39,848 nucleotides of DNA from Candidatus Nitrosopelagicus sp. (GTDB lineage Archaea; Thermoproteota; Nitrososphaeria; Nitrososphaerales; Nitrosopumilaceae). Numbering within the stretch: the stretch's first letter is position 1; every line of letters begins with the position of its first letter. Made by a program: the position numbers and the translations under genes. Below are positions 24,230 through 32,730 of the stretch, one piece after another. The DNA lies in assembly GCA_030751155.1 (NCBI GenBank), contig JASMGS010000021.1, forward strand, positions 1 to 39,848, read 5' to 3'. Under the pieces are notes generated by a model. The model ran no database searches and was not told where the DNA came from. It saw nothing but the letters and a program-made list of their open reading frames with translations.

Positions 24230-24910
24230 TCATAAAGAAAACTCTTTTTTCAGATTTTTATAAAAATACATCATATTTTCCTCGATCACAGTAAGATATT
24301 TTGGTATCTCGTCTTTCACATTTTGGATATGTGTATTGGAAATATCTTCTTTGGTGGTATTTAGCCAAAGATTGATTGTTGGTTCGTCAATCTCCAAATG
24401 AAATTGAATTCCAACTGCACTACCTATTTTGAAAGCCTGATTTGGATAATTTATTGAATATGCTAATCTAGTGGCCTGATCTGGCAGATCAAACGTTTCA
24501 TTATGCCAATGAAAAACTGAAAAAGGTTTTCTAAAATTAGAAAATATTTTTGACTGGTTTTGGTTTTCTGGAATAATATCATGATAAAACCCAACTTCTT
24601 TTTTTTCTCCGCGATAAATTTTAGATCCAAACGCTTTTGCTAATAATTGAGAGCCTAAACAAATTCCCAGCACTGGAATGTTTTCTGAAACATAGTCTTT
24701 CACAAGTTTTAGTTCATCTGCAAAATGTGGTAGATTATCATTTACACTGTCGGGTGAACCTAATATTATAAGAAAAGGAAACTTTTTTTGAGGTATTTTT
24801 TCCTGTTTTGCATTGATTGTTTTGAGTGTATAACCATCACTTTCTAACATCTTGCCTAATTGACCAATTCCTTCAATGGCTGCATTCTGAATAACAAGAA
24901 TATCAGTCAT
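24230..24910 (-). CDS. Class I glutamine amidotransferase-like protein
   Basis: Stand-alone class I glutaminase domain of 226 residues. The nucleophile elbow is GICLGSQLLAKAFG (Cys at about 83), and the His-Glu part of the triad is in GIQFHLEID. The N-terminal half (ILVIQNAAIEGIGQLGKML, FLIILGSPDSVND) resembles GMP-synthase-subunit-A-like and YfeJ/SNO-related amidotransferases. No synthase partner lies beside it: glutamate dehydrogenase is upstream and the acyl-CoA synthetase downstream on the same strand. Triad residues look intact, so it should hydrolyse glutamine or a gamma-glutamyl amide. The acceptor is unknown. Confidence 0.82.
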   Translation of the reverse strand: MTDILVIQNAAIEGIGQLGKMLESDGYTLKTINAKQEKIPQKKFPFLIILGSPDSVNDNLPHFADELKLVKDYVSENIPVLGICLGSQLLAKAFGSKIYRGEKKEVGFYHDIIPENQNQSKIFSNFRKPFSVFHWHNETFDLPDQATRLAYSINYPNQAFKIGSAVGIQFHLEIDEPTINLWLNTTKEDISNTHIQNVKDEIPKYLTVIEENMMYFYKNLKKEFSL

Positions 24911-24989
24911 GTTACAAATTTTTTAAAACATATTATATGTTTAGTAGATGAATGATCAAGAATATTCAGATAGAATAATGCATTTACAA

Positions 24990-26264
24990 TTATGGCCAGA
25001 TGCCTTTATGGTTAAATGCTTCTAAGACACGACTTACAGCCAATACCATAGCGGCTCTTCTATTGTCAATATTATGTTTTTTAGAAAGTTCATACATATC
25101 CTTCAGACCTTTGACAATGTTAGTTTCCATCTTACTTGCAACTTCATCAAATGACCAGTAGTAACCCATGTTGTTTTGCACCCATTCCAGATAAGAGATA
25201 CAAACACCACCAGAATTTGCCAAGATGTCCGGTATAACAAAAACTCCTTTCTTGTGAAGAATTGGATCAGCCTCAGGTAAAGTAGGACCGTTTGCAGCTT
25301 CGCCAATAATTTTACATTTTAATTTCTCTGCAATTGCTGCAGTGATTTGATTCTCAAGTGCACCGGGAACCAAGACTTCACATTCTGTTGTAAGCAATTC
25401 CTCTGTAGAAATCTCTTTGCTACCTGGATAACCAACCACAGATCCTTCCTTTTGCTTCCAATCAATTAATTCCTGAACTTTAAATCCATCTGGAACAAGA
25501 ATTGAACCCTTTGAATCACTTGCCGCAATACATGTTGCACCCATCTTTTCTAGATATTCACCAGAAAAGGTTGAAGCGTTTCCAAATCCTTGCAGTACAA
25601 CCTTAGCGCCCTTAAGTTCAATATTCAAAATTTTTGCTGCTTCTCTAATACAGTAGGCATTGCCTAAACCTGTAGCAACATTTCGTGCAAGAGAACCACC
25701 CACAGGAATTGGTTTTCCAGTAATAGTTCCCGGAGAATAATTATTTCCATTCATTTTTGTAAATGTGTCCATAATCTGAGTCATTTCTCTTCCAGTTGTG
25801 TAAACATCTGGAGCAGGAATATCCTTCTGTGGACCAATCACTTCAGCAATTCTAGATGCAAATTGTCGAGTTAATCTTTCAAGTTCACCATCACTAAGTT
25901 TTTCTTTTTTTGGATTAACAAAAATTCCTCCCTTACCGCCACCTAGTGGAATATCAACAACAGCACACTTCCATGTCATCCAAGAAGAAAGAGCCATTAC
26001 TTCTCGTTCCATGTATTCGACACCACCCTCAGGATCAAAGTATCTTATACCGCCCTTGTATGGTCCTCTATCGTTGTTATGCTGACATCTAAATCCTGTA
26101 AAGACCCTAATCTTACCATCATCCATTTTTACTGGAATTTTGACTCGAAGAAACCTATTTGGCATGATCAAATAATCTCTTATGCCCTCATCGTTTATCC
26201 CTAAAACATCACATGCGTCATTAACCTGTTTTGTTGCATTCTCAAATGGGTCAGCTTGAGTCAA
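24990..26264 (-). CDS. gdhA: Glutamate dehydrogenase
   Basis: Interconverts 2-oxoglutarate plus ammonia and glutamate with NAD(P)H, linking ammonia assimilation to the amino-acid pathways in this window. The 424 residues are typical of archaeal hexameric GDH. Substrate-binding and catalytic lysines are in GPYKGGIRYF (about 67-76), MTWKCAVVDIPLGGGKGG (K99, K111), and the catalytic Asp is D153 in IPAPDVYT. The nucleotide-binding motif is GFGNAST. The C-terminal DILANSGGVCISYLEWVQN is family-typical. Single gene, own promoter region of about 80 bp upstream. Confidence 0.96.
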   Translation of the reverse strand: MTQADPFENATKQVNDACDVLGINDEGIRDYLIMPNRFLRVKIPVKMDDGKIRVFTGFRCQHNNDRGPYKGGIRYFDPEGGVEYMEREVMALSSWMTWKCAVVDIPLGGGKGGIFVNPKKEKLSDGELERLTRQFASRIAEVIGPQKDIPAPDVYTTGREMTQIMDTFTKMNGNNYSPGTITGKPIPVGGSLARNVATGLGNAYCIREAAKILNIELKGAKVVLQGFGNASTFSGEYLEKMGATCIAASDSKGSILVPDGFKVQELIDWKQKEGSVVGYPGSKEISTEELLTTECEVLVPGALENQITAAIAEKLKCKIIGEAANGPTLPEADPILHKKGVFVIPDILANSGGVCISYLEWVQNNMGYYWSFDEVASKMETNIVKGLKDMYELSKKHNIDNRRAAMVLAVSRVLEAFNHKGIWP

Positions 26265-26346
26265 GATGGATCAGATTTAATTCAAATTTGTATTTAAATG
26301 TCTCTAGTAAAATCAGATTTTTAAAAAATAATAGATGGTAAAAATT

Positions 26347-26721
26347 CTACTCAGTTAACTGAATAGAATATACAACAAAATTACCCTTTTGAGATGTGAA
26401 TAAACCAATTAATCTTGCAGCAAAACCATATTTTTTCTTACGAAGTTTGATAATTTTATTTGCACTTTCGTCTGTAATCAATTGTGCCATACCTTTGACC
26501 CATTCATTTTTAGGCTCTCCCTGAAAGGAGCAGCTAACAATTCTAACATTTTGGTTATTTTTGAGTCTCTTAACTTTGCCCGTATGCTCTTTAGTTATTA
26601 CATATAATAGATCATTATCAATGACGAACCAAACAGGTGTTCTAACAGGCGATCCATCTTTCTTGTATGTTTCAAAATTGATATATTTTTGATTATGAAA
26701 TTGCTCTAATTTTTTTTCCAT
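26347..26721 (-). CDS. PPOX-class flavin/F420-dependent oxidoreductase-like protein
   Basis: Small split-barrel protein (124 residues) of the pyridoxamine-phosphate-oxidase-like class. The opening KYINFETYKKDGSPVRTPVWFVIDNDLLYVIT matches the actinobacterial and archaeal F420-binding subgroup, followed by KVKRLKNNQNVRIVSC, the segment that contacts the cofactor phosphate in relatives. Thaumarchaea are thought to make F420, so an F420-dependent reductase is plausible; FMN or haem-related roles are alternatives. It is a single gene, downstream of gdhA in the reverse orientation sense and divergent from psmA. Confidence 0.82.
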   Translation of the reverse strand: MEKKLEQFHNQKYINFETYKKDGSPVRTPVWFVIDNDLLYVITKEHTGKVKRLKNNQNVRIVSCSFQGEPKNEWVKGMAQLITDESANKIIKLRKKKYGFAARLIGLFTSQKGNFVVYSIQLTE

Positions 26722-26842
26722 ATTATGTATAGAGTAGTTCTGTATTTTAACACACTCAAACAGATAAGAATATGAAAGTGAATAAAAATTTCAATTCAGA
26801 ATAACTAACCCTTAAATTGACTTCCATTTTAATTCAGATATT

Positions 26843-27565
26843 ATGATGGCATCACGTGGCTATGACATGACACCTACAATGTATTCACCGGATGGTCGAA
26901 TTTATCAGGTTGAATATGCTATTGAAACTGTAAAAAGAGGAACCATAGCAGTTGGTATACAATGTAAGGATGGTGTGATACTTGCAGTGGAGGAAAAAAC
27001 TCGTGATCTTCAAGTGGGAGATGTAACCCAAAAAATTTTTCAGGTTGATGACCATATAGGTGTAGCAGCAGCAGGGTATATTCCTGATGCACGTGTTCAG
27101 GTTGACACAGCACGATTTTTTGCCCAAAGTAATAAACTCACTTATGATGAAGCTGTTGAAGTGGAAACAGTTGCAAAACATTTAGCGGATCAAGCTCATC
27201 AATACACACAATATTCAGGTGTTCGTCCTTTCGGTGTTGCACTAATTGTTGCTGGGATTGATAAAAAGGGAACTAGAATATTTGTTACTGATCCTAGTGG
27301 TACATATGTTTCATATGCTGCAGTTGCAATTGGTGGTACATCAGATGATGTTACCAATTTTTTGGAAAAGAATTATAGAAAAGATATGTCTATGGATGAT
27401 GCCATATCATTAGCAATTTCTGCTATAAATCTCAAGAATGACAAAAACAGTACAGAAGACATCAAAATGTCAAAGATCACATTGAGCACACAAATCATAG
27501 AAAAAGTCTCTAATGATGAATTGAAAAAATATGCTCAAGCGAAAAATGATACATCTGCAAAGTAG
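26843..27565 (+). CDS. psmA: Proteasome subunit alpha
   Basis: Alpha subunit of the 20S proteasome, forming the outer rings and gating substrate entry. The N-terminus MMASRGYDMTPTMYSPDGRIYQVEYAIETVKRG is the alpha-specific gate and H0 helix, including the YD and Y-S-P-x-G-R motif. The 240 residues are standard. Two ATGs occur in tandem (26843, 26846); either may be used. A TATA-like ccttaaat about 27-30 bp upstream suggests leaderless transcription. In many archaea psmA heads the sbds-exosome operon; here it is about 24 kb away from that operon. Confidence 0.95.
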   Translation: MMASRGYDMTPTMYSPDGRIYQVEYAIETVKRGTIAVGIQCKDGVILAVEEKTRDLQVGDVTQKIFQVDDHIGVAAAGYIPDARVQVDTARFFAQSNKLTYDEAVEVETVAKHLADQAHQYTQYSGVRPFGVALIVAGIDKKGTRIFVTDPSGTYVSYAAVAIGGTSDDVTNFLEKNYRKDMSMDDAISLAISAINLKNDKNSTEDIKMSKITLSTQIIEKVSNDELKKYAQAKNDTSAK

Positions 27566-27606
27566 TATATCATATAAAATATAATATCAGATATTGTAGA
27601 ATTAAT

Positions 27607-28296
27607 GTGGGTTTAGGAAGTTATTGGGGAGAAGTACTAGATGTTCTGCAGGATATTATTCCTATATATGATAAAGTCAATTCGTATATTTCATTAGGAA
27701 AGGATTCTGAACATCGTAATAAGGCCATAAAAGGCAGAATAAAAAAAGGTGATTTTGTACTTGATGCTGGTTCAGGATTTGGTAATATGTCAAAAACTGC
27801 AATAGATGCAACCAATGGTGATATTCATGTGATGTTATATGATCCATTAGTACCAATGTTAAAAAATACAAATAGATTATTTCAGAAAAAACCTGAAGTG
27901 ACTTGCGGTGTTTTTGAGCATATACCATTTAAAGATGAACAATTTGACGCAGTTCTTTCTGGTTATTCATTACGTGATGCAATTAGCTTGAAAATAGCAA
28001 TTTCAGAAATTCATAGAATTTTAAAAAAAGATGGCAAGTGGGTTATAGTTGACTTGGGTAAGCCGGACAATCCAATCATTAGGTTTGGTGTTTCACTATA
28101 TTTGAAAACAATTTTGCCAATTATTGCGTATGTAATTGGAGGAAAACTTGGATTAAAATTTGCGGCACTTTATGAAACATATAGACTCTGGCCACAAAAT
28201 AGAAAACTAGAATCACTCCTGAATGAAAAATTTTCAAAGATTGAATTTGAAAAGGACCTCATGGGTGGTGCAGTGATGATTGCTGCATATAAGTAA
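27607..28296 (+). CDS. UbiE/MenG-like SAM-dependent methyltransferase
   Basis: Class I methyltransferase of 229 residues with UbiE/COQ5-like features: IIPIYDKVNSYISLGKDSEHRNKAI (about 17-41), SAM motif I VLDAGSGFGNMSK (about 49-61), and the post-motif ALSGYSLRDAIS-like LSGYSLRDAIS. The end is GGAVMIAAYK. UbiE relatives methylate demethylmenaquinone, and thaumarchaea contain menaquinones, so a quinone role is likely but not proven. The start is GTG at 27607 (the overlapping ATG at 27605 hits a stop after two codons). It follows psmA by 41 bp. Confidence 0.82.
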   Translation: MGLGSYWGEVLDVLQDIIPIYDKVNSYISLGKDSEHRNKAIKGRIKKGDFVLDAGSGFGNMSKTAIDATNGDIHVMLYDPLVPMLKNTNRLFQKKPEVTCGVFEHIPFKDEQFDAVLSGYSLRDAISLKIAISEIHRILKKDGKWVIVDLGKPDNPIIRFGVSLYLKTILPIIAYVIGGKLGLKFAALYETYRLWPQNRKLESLLNEKFSKIEFEKDLMGGAVMIAAYK

Positions 28297-28343
28297 AATT
28301 CAAAAATCCAAATCTTTAATTTTATACTATTAAGAATAATTTC

Positions 28344-28697
28344 ATGATAGAATATTCGTTAAATATCATAGGTGGTGAATGGTTAATAATTATTTTTGCT
28401 GCATTAATTTTACTGCTTGGCACAAACAGATTTCCTGAAACGGCAAAAAAAATAGGAAAAATTGTGGGTGAATATAAAAAAGCAAAAGATACAGTTGAAA
28501 AGCAAATGAAAGATGTGACAAAGGAGAATTTCGAGATTTCAGGACCTGTACAAAATGAAAGACAAAAGTTAGATATAATGTCTAAAACTTTGGGAATAGA
28601 TTCCAAAAATACAAATGATGAAGATCTTAGAAAAATAATACAAAATAAAATTGGACACTCTGAAAATGATACAGTGGTAAAAAACAAAAATAACTAA
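28344..28697 (+). CDS. tatA: Twin-arginine translocase subunit TatA
   Basis: Pore-forming component of the Tat system for export of folded proteins. An N-terminal membrane helix (about 8-27, NIIGGEWLIIIFAALILLLG) is followed by the hinge and amphipathic helix TNRFPETAKKIGKIVGEYKKAKDTV, the TatA/B pattern (usual FGPxxLPE replaced by LGTNRFPE). The remaining part is charged and probably disordered. Its 117 residues are within range. No tatC is in the window. It is convergent with the DNA methyltransferase gene, with 7 bp between the ends. Confidence 0.85.
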   Translation: MIEYSLNIIGGEWLIIIFAALILLLGTNRFPETAKKIGKIVGEYKKAKDTVEKQMKDVTKENFEISGPVQNERQKLDIMSKTLGIDSKNTNDEDLRKIIQNKIGHSENDTVVKNKNN

Positions 28698-28704
28698 GTT
28701 TCTG

Positions 28705-29475
28705 TTATTTCTTCAATCTGTAAACATTTTTTTCAAGTCGTTTTTTTGCAAAATTATAATATTCTTTTACAATTTCAAATCCTAAGTATTTTCTTTTCAA
28801 CATTTTACTAACTACTGCAACCTGACCTGAACCTAAAAATGGATCAAATATTACATCTTTTTCTTCACTTGAATATTCCAATATTTTTTTTATTATTTCA
28901 GCAGGTAATTTAGTTGGAGTTTTTTCATCTCCTGTCCAATATTCTCTTTTAATATTCCATACATCCTCCTTATCACTATAATGAAGGCTCTTTCCGTCAG
29001 TGGTTTTTGCGTTTTTATCAAATCTTGAATAAGGAAAAAATTTTCGTTCGTTATTATTTTTGCAAACGTACAGACAGTGATAGTGTGATGTGACAAATTT
29101 TTTTGATGTGACTACTCCAAATTGATATTTCCAAATTATGTGATTAATTGTTATGAATCCATTTTCATCTAAAGCAGTTAGTATATCTTTCAAATTATTC
29201 CATCCAGAAAATACATACATACTTCCAGATTTTTTTAAAATACGATTAATCTGACTCATCCAATTATAAGTAAAATTGTAATAATCCTTAGATTCAATTT
29301 CATTATATCCAGGTAAAACTCGTGAAGCAATTCTATTATAATTTGCTTTTTTAGGTTTGAAGTTAATAGCAAATGGAGGATCCGTAATAACTAAATCTAT
29401 TTTATTATCTGGAATATCTTTCATTCCATCAATACAATTTTGATTATAGATTTTATTCAGACTGAATTTTTTCAA
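28705..29475 (-). CDS. Orphan beta-class DNA methyltransferase (N6-adenine or N4-cytosine)
   Basis: DNA methyltransferase of 256 residues. The catalytic motif IV DPPF (32-35) comes first, and the SAM-binding motif I FDPFLGSGQVAVVSKML is near the C-terminus, the beta-class order. The target region between contains KTPTKLPAEIIKKILEYSS, typical of MboII/HinfI-type enzymes. DPPF rather than DPPY/SPPY leaves N6-adenine versus N4-cytosine open. No restriction endonuclease gene is next to it; neighbours are tatA and a small basic protein, so it is probably a solitary methylase acting in regulation or host marking. Confidence 0.88.
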   Translation of the reverse strand: MKKFSLNKIYNQNCIDGMKDIPDNKIDLVITDPPFAINFKPKKANYNRIASRVLPGYNEIESKDYYNFTYNWMSQINRILKKSGSMYVFSGWNNLKDILTALDENGFITINHIIWKYQFGVVTSKKFVTSHYHCLYVCKNNNERKFFPYSRFDKNAKTTDGKSLHYSDKEDVWNIKREYWTGDEKTPTKLPAEIIKKILEYSSEEKDVIFDPFLGSGQVAVVSKMLKRKYLGFEIVKEYYNFAKKRLEKNVYRLKK

Positions 29476-29546
29476 TAATTATGGTAATCGTATGTTACAT
29501 AATAATTAATTAATTAAAAAAATACAAGGAATAGATATCAGTTTTA

Positions 29547-29741
29547 TTATCTATATTTGATCTTAGATTTTATTCGGTTAACTTGTGCCATTTCTTCTTT
29601 CAGATGTTTCTTAAGTAGTCTTTCATGCTGAGCTTTATGCTTCCAATAACAGTTCAAAACTGCTTGTCTTGAATTGGCTTTCTTTAATCCTGCCTGAAAC
29701 TGTCTATGAATTGAGGCTACTTCTGTTGTGTAACTTGCCAT
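29547..29741 (-). CDS. Small basic helical protein, unknown
   Basis: 64 residues starting MASYTTEVASIHRQFQAG and ending VNRIKSKIKYR. It is almost entirely predicted helix and rich in Lys, Arg, His and Gln (HKAQHERLLKKHLKEEM), with no membrane segment and one cysteine. I do not recognise a family. It has its own ATG and a TATA-like stretch (ctataattaa on the minus strand, about 29755-29765) close upstream, and no better frame covers the region, so it is probably real. Nucleic-acid binding is possible from the charge but is a guess. Confidence 0.6.
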   Translation of the reverse strand: MASYTTEVASIHRQFQAGLKKANSRQAVLNCYWKHKAQHERLLKKHLKEEMAQVNRIKSKIKYR

Positions 29742-29879
29742 ATACTTATTTCATTTAATTATAGATAATAGTTTCGGATACGATAATCATGCTTACATAT
29801 TCATGTTAATGCTATCAATAGGGGTCCTACTATACAAGGGGATCATAAAACTATTACATGACTCAATGAAAAAATCTTC

Positions 29880-30713
29880 ATGGAAAAGATTGCTGTTGTC
29901 ACTGGCACTTCCACTGGAATAGGGTTTGAGACCGCTTTAGCACTAGCAAGAGAGGGGTATTATACATACGCCACGATGAGAGACATCACAAAAGGTCAAA
30001 AAATTAAAGAGTTGGGACAAAAAGAGAATTTGAAAATTAATGTGTTAAAACTGGATGTAGATGATGAGAATTCGGTTAAAACATCTATACAAAAAATTCT
30101 TGATGAAAAACATAGGATTGACGTTCTTGTATATAATGCAGGATGGGGTCTCTGGGGATGTGTAGAAGATGTATCTGTTGATGAATTTAAGGCACAGTTT
30201 GATACAAACTTCTTTTCAATAATAAGACTAATTCAGAAAGTTGGACCGACAATGAGAAAGCAAGGTTCTGGAACAATAGTTAATGTTAGTTCAGTTGTAG
30301 GTCGTATTGGATTTCCAGCATCGCCTGCATACATTAGCTCCAAATTTGCTTTAGAAGGATTAAGTGAATCCTTGAGATTTGAACTAGCACCATTTGGTGT
30401 TAATGTTGTGATAATTGAACCTGGAGTCATCAAAACAAACTTTATGAAAAACATGAAGATGGCAGAAAAATATGGACCAGAGTCTGTTTACACGGACATT
30501 ACTGACAAGGTGGTATCTGGCATTAAGATGATGTGTGAGATGGGAACCGATCCAAAGGAAGTTGCAGATGCTATAGTCAAGGCTACAAAAGATGAGAACC
30601 CATTACCAAGATACATTGTTGGTAATGATGCATCGATGTTCTTAGAGGCAAAGAAGAACAAAACAGATCTTGAGTTTGAAAATTACATAAAAAAAGAACT
30701 TTATGGAGAATAG
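29880..30713 (+). CDS. Short-chain dehydrogenase/reductase
   Basis: Classical SDR of 277 residues with the NAD(P)-binding motif TGTSTGIG (8-15), the VYNAGWG motif (NAG), the catalytic Ser in NVSSVVGRIGFP and the YxxxK pair in AYISSKFALEG. Following Rossmann beta-strand 2, YATMRD contains an Arg that suggests NADPH. The C-terminal part EPGVIKTNF is typical of retinol-dehydrogenase-like and short-chain alcohol dehydrogenases. It stands alone between the small basic protein and topoisomerase IB. The substrate cannot be read from sequence. Confidence 0.9.
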   Translation: MEKIAVVTGTSTGIGFETALALAREGYYTYATMRDITKGQKIKELGQKENLKINVLKLDVDDENSVKTSIQKILDEKHRIDVLVYNAGWGLWGCVEDVSVDEFKAQFDTNFFSIIRLIQKVGPTMRKQGSGTIVNVSSVVGRIGFPASPAYISSKFALEGLSESLRFELAPFGVNVVIIEPGVIKTNFMKNMKMAEKYGPESVYTDITDKVVSGIKMMCEMGTDPKEVADAIVKATKDENPLPRYIVGNDASMFLEAKKNKTDLEFENYIKKELYGE

Positions 30714-30822
30714 ATATTCAGTGATAACTCTCTTTAACCTATGTTTTATTCAATTTCTGTGGTTAGATTGATATACAGTTTTGTTCAATTTTTTTCTAAG
30801 TCGTATTAGATAAGTGAAATAT

Positions 30823-32514
30823 ATGAAATGGAAAACATTAGAGCATAAAGGAATATTATTTCCTCCTGAGTATGAATCAGTAGGTATTAAGATCAAAATC
30901 AATGGGGAAAATGTATCTCTTACATTAGAGCAGGAAGAAATGGTTTATCAATGGGCAAAAAAGAAGGATGCCCCAAAACCAGGAGCTACAGAAAAATATG
31001 TCGAGGATCCTGTGTTTCAGAAAAATTTTATCAAAGATTTTGCTAAAACTTTCAACAATAAATTCAAGGATCTAAAATATGCGGATATTGATTTCACACA
31101 ATCATACAAACTTGTTGATAAAGAAAAGGAGGTCAAAGAATTAATGACAAAAGAAGAAAAAAAGGCACTTGCAGTAGAACGGAAAAAAATCCGTGAAAAT
31201 ATGAAGATTAGTTATGGAAAAGCAATAATGGATGGGAAAGAAGTTGATATTGCAAACTACATGGCGGAACCACCAGGAATTTTTATGGGGAGAGGTGAGC
31301 ATCCTATGCGCGGACGATTCAAGCCACGAGTGACAGCAAAAAATGTCACGCTGAATCTTGGTAAAGATGCAAAAATTCCAGATGGTAAATGGGGAAAAAT
31401 CGTACATGATAAAGATTCAATGTGGATTGCAAGCTGGATGGATATACTAACTCAAAAACGAAAATATGTCTGGTTAGCAGACACAGCTGGAATTAAACAA
31501 GAACGAGATCAAGCTAAATATGATAAAGCAAAAAAATTAGCCAAAGAGATCGAAAGTATCAAGACACAAATCAGTAAGGATATGCAAAATAAGGATCCAA
31601 GAACTCGGAAAATATCTACTGCTTGTTATCTGATTTATCGTACTGCAATGAGAGTTGGAGATGAAAAAGATCCTGATGAAGCTGACACCGTTGGTGCCAC
31701 AACATTACGAAAAGAACACATCAAACTTTCTGGAAATGCAATCGAGTTTGATTTCCTTGGAAAGGACAGTGTGAGATGGAAAGAAACCATTCCAGCAGAG
31801 GGTCAAGACAAACAGTTTCATGATAATCTGAAGGAGCTTGTTTCAAACAAAAAAAATAACCAAGAAATTTTTGATGATATCACATCAAGACATGTAAATA
31901 TATATTATTCAACAATCGTGAAAGGTCTCACGGCAAAGGTCTTTAGAACATATCTGGCATCAAGTGTAGTTTCAAAATATCTTCGTGCCCATGATAACAT
32001 CAAATCTGAATCAAATATGAAAAAACTATTCCACGCAAAATTAGCAAACCTAGATGCGGCTAAAATGTGTAATCATAAACGTACCATACCAAAGAATTTT
32101 GATCAAACATTAGAAAAGAAAAAAAATACTCTAAATGACGTAGAAAAAGCAAAACCATGGCAAAAATATGAAGAATCGTTGAAAAAAACACAATCTAAGA
32201 TTATAAAAACAGAAGTGCAAAGAGAAACCCAGAAGAAACAGATCAGAAAAATTAAAACTATGATAAAAAAGAAAAAAGAAAAACACACTGAACGTATTGA
32301 AAAACTACAACTTCAAATAGATCTGACACAAAAAACACGAGATTATAATTTAGGTACATCACTGAGAAATTACATTGATCCAAGAATCTTTCAAAGTTGG
32401 ACTGATGAAGTTGTTGCTGAATGGGAAAAACTTTACACATCAGCACTTCAGAAAAAATTTCTATGGGTAAAAAATGTAGATTCTAAATGGTCTGAAATTT
32501 CAAAATATTATTAG
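30823..32514 (+). CDS. DNA topoisomerase IB (eukaryote-like)
   Basis: Relaxes supercoils by a transient 3'-phosphotyrosine bond. The core begins MKWKTLEHKGILFPPEYE and includes the N-terminal DNA-clamp domain (MRGRFKPRVTAKNVTLNLGKDAKIPDG). Catalytic residues are in YRTAMRVGDEKD (Arg), FDFLGKDSVRWK (Lys) and KVFRTYLASS (Arg). The nucleophile Tyr is in LRNYIDPRIF (about 517 of 563). A Lys-rich coiled linker lies before it, as in human TOP1. TopoIB of this type is a hallmark of thaumarchaea. A GTG at 30814 would add three residues; I prefer the ATG at 30823. Confidence 0.95.
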   Translation: MKWKTLEHKGILFPPEYESVGIKIKINGENVSLTLEQEEMVYQWAKKKDAPKPGATEKYVEDPVFQKNFIKDFAKTFNNKFKDLKYADIDFTQSYKLVDKEKEVKELMTKEEKKALAVERKKIRENMKISYGKAIMDGKEVDIANYMAEPPGIFMGRGEHPMRGRFKPRVTAKNVTLNLGKDAKIPDGKWGKIVHDKDSMWIASWMDILTQKRKYVWLADTAGIKQERDQAKYDKAKKLAKEIESIKTQISKDMQNKDPRTRKISTACYLIYRTAMRVGDEKDPDEADTVGATTLRKEHIKLSGNAIEFDFLGKDSVRWKETIPAEGQDKQFHDNLKELVSNKKNNQEIFDDITSRHVNIYYSTIVKGLTAKVFRTYLASSVVSKYLRAHDNIKSESNMKKLFHAKLANLDAAKMCNHKRTIPKNFDQTLEKKKNTLNDVEKAKPWQKYEESLKKTQSKIIKTEVQRETQKKQIRKIKTMIKKKKEKHTERIEKLQLQIDLTQKTRDYNLGTSLRNYIDPRIFQSWTDEVVAEWEKLYTSALQKKFLWVKNVDSKWSEISKYY

Positions 32515-32556
32515 ATTCAGAACGATTTAATTGTACTAGAAATTCATGCGTATTAT

Positions 32557-32652
32557 GCCGGGGTAGCTCAGCCTGGCCTAGAGTGCCAGCCTCTCCAAAG
32601 AAGGGCAATACTCATAATCTGGAGGTCGTGGGTTCGAAACCCACCCCCGGCA
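32557..32652 (+). tRNA. tRNA-Met (CAT), elongator, with a 20-nt non-canonical intron
   Basis: Acceptor GCCGGGG (32557-32563) pairs with CCCCGGC (32645-32651), discriminator A (32652), no encoded CCA. D-stem GCTC/GAGT; T-arm GTGGG-TTCGAAA-CCCAC. The loop CTCATAA (32611-32617) has anticodon CAT, and its 3' stem TCTGG (32618-32622) needs CCAGA on the 5' side. That is formed only if CCAG (32586-32589) is joined to A32610, i.e. after removal of 32590-32609. G1-C72 argues for elongator rather than initiator tRNA; the body resembles archaeal elongator Met tRNAs. tRNA-Ile2 is a less likely alternative. Confidence 0.9.
32590..32609 (+). other. Intron in tRNA-Met between positions 30 and 31
   Basis: 20 nt interrupting the anticodon stem 5' strand (canonical archaeal introns sit at 37/38). 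Removing exactly this segment restores a five-pair stem CCAGA/TCTGG with a seven-base CTCATAA loop. The exact cut sites depend on the bulge-helix-bulge structure recognised by the splicing endonuclease, which I could not fold. Confidence 0.8.
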
Positions 32653-32730
32653 CTCACAACTATATCAATAACAAAGGCTGATTCAATGGTTAGATAGTAT
32701 TAAATTTAGTTTTTTGACGATCGAATTAAC

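Noticed and set aside
24230-24910. The class I amidotransferase domain as the missing deamidase for LysW2-Gln
   Set aside because: Chemically conceivable, but it is 9 kb away, not in the lys operons and has an ordinary glutaminase look. There is no sequence evidence linking the two.
32557-32652. Reading the tRNA without an intron, giving anticodon CTC (Glu) or CCA (Trp)
   Set aside because: The anticodon stem then has a mismatch, position 37 becomes a pyrimidine, and the variable region is far too long. The CTCATAA loop with a spliced stem fits all positions.
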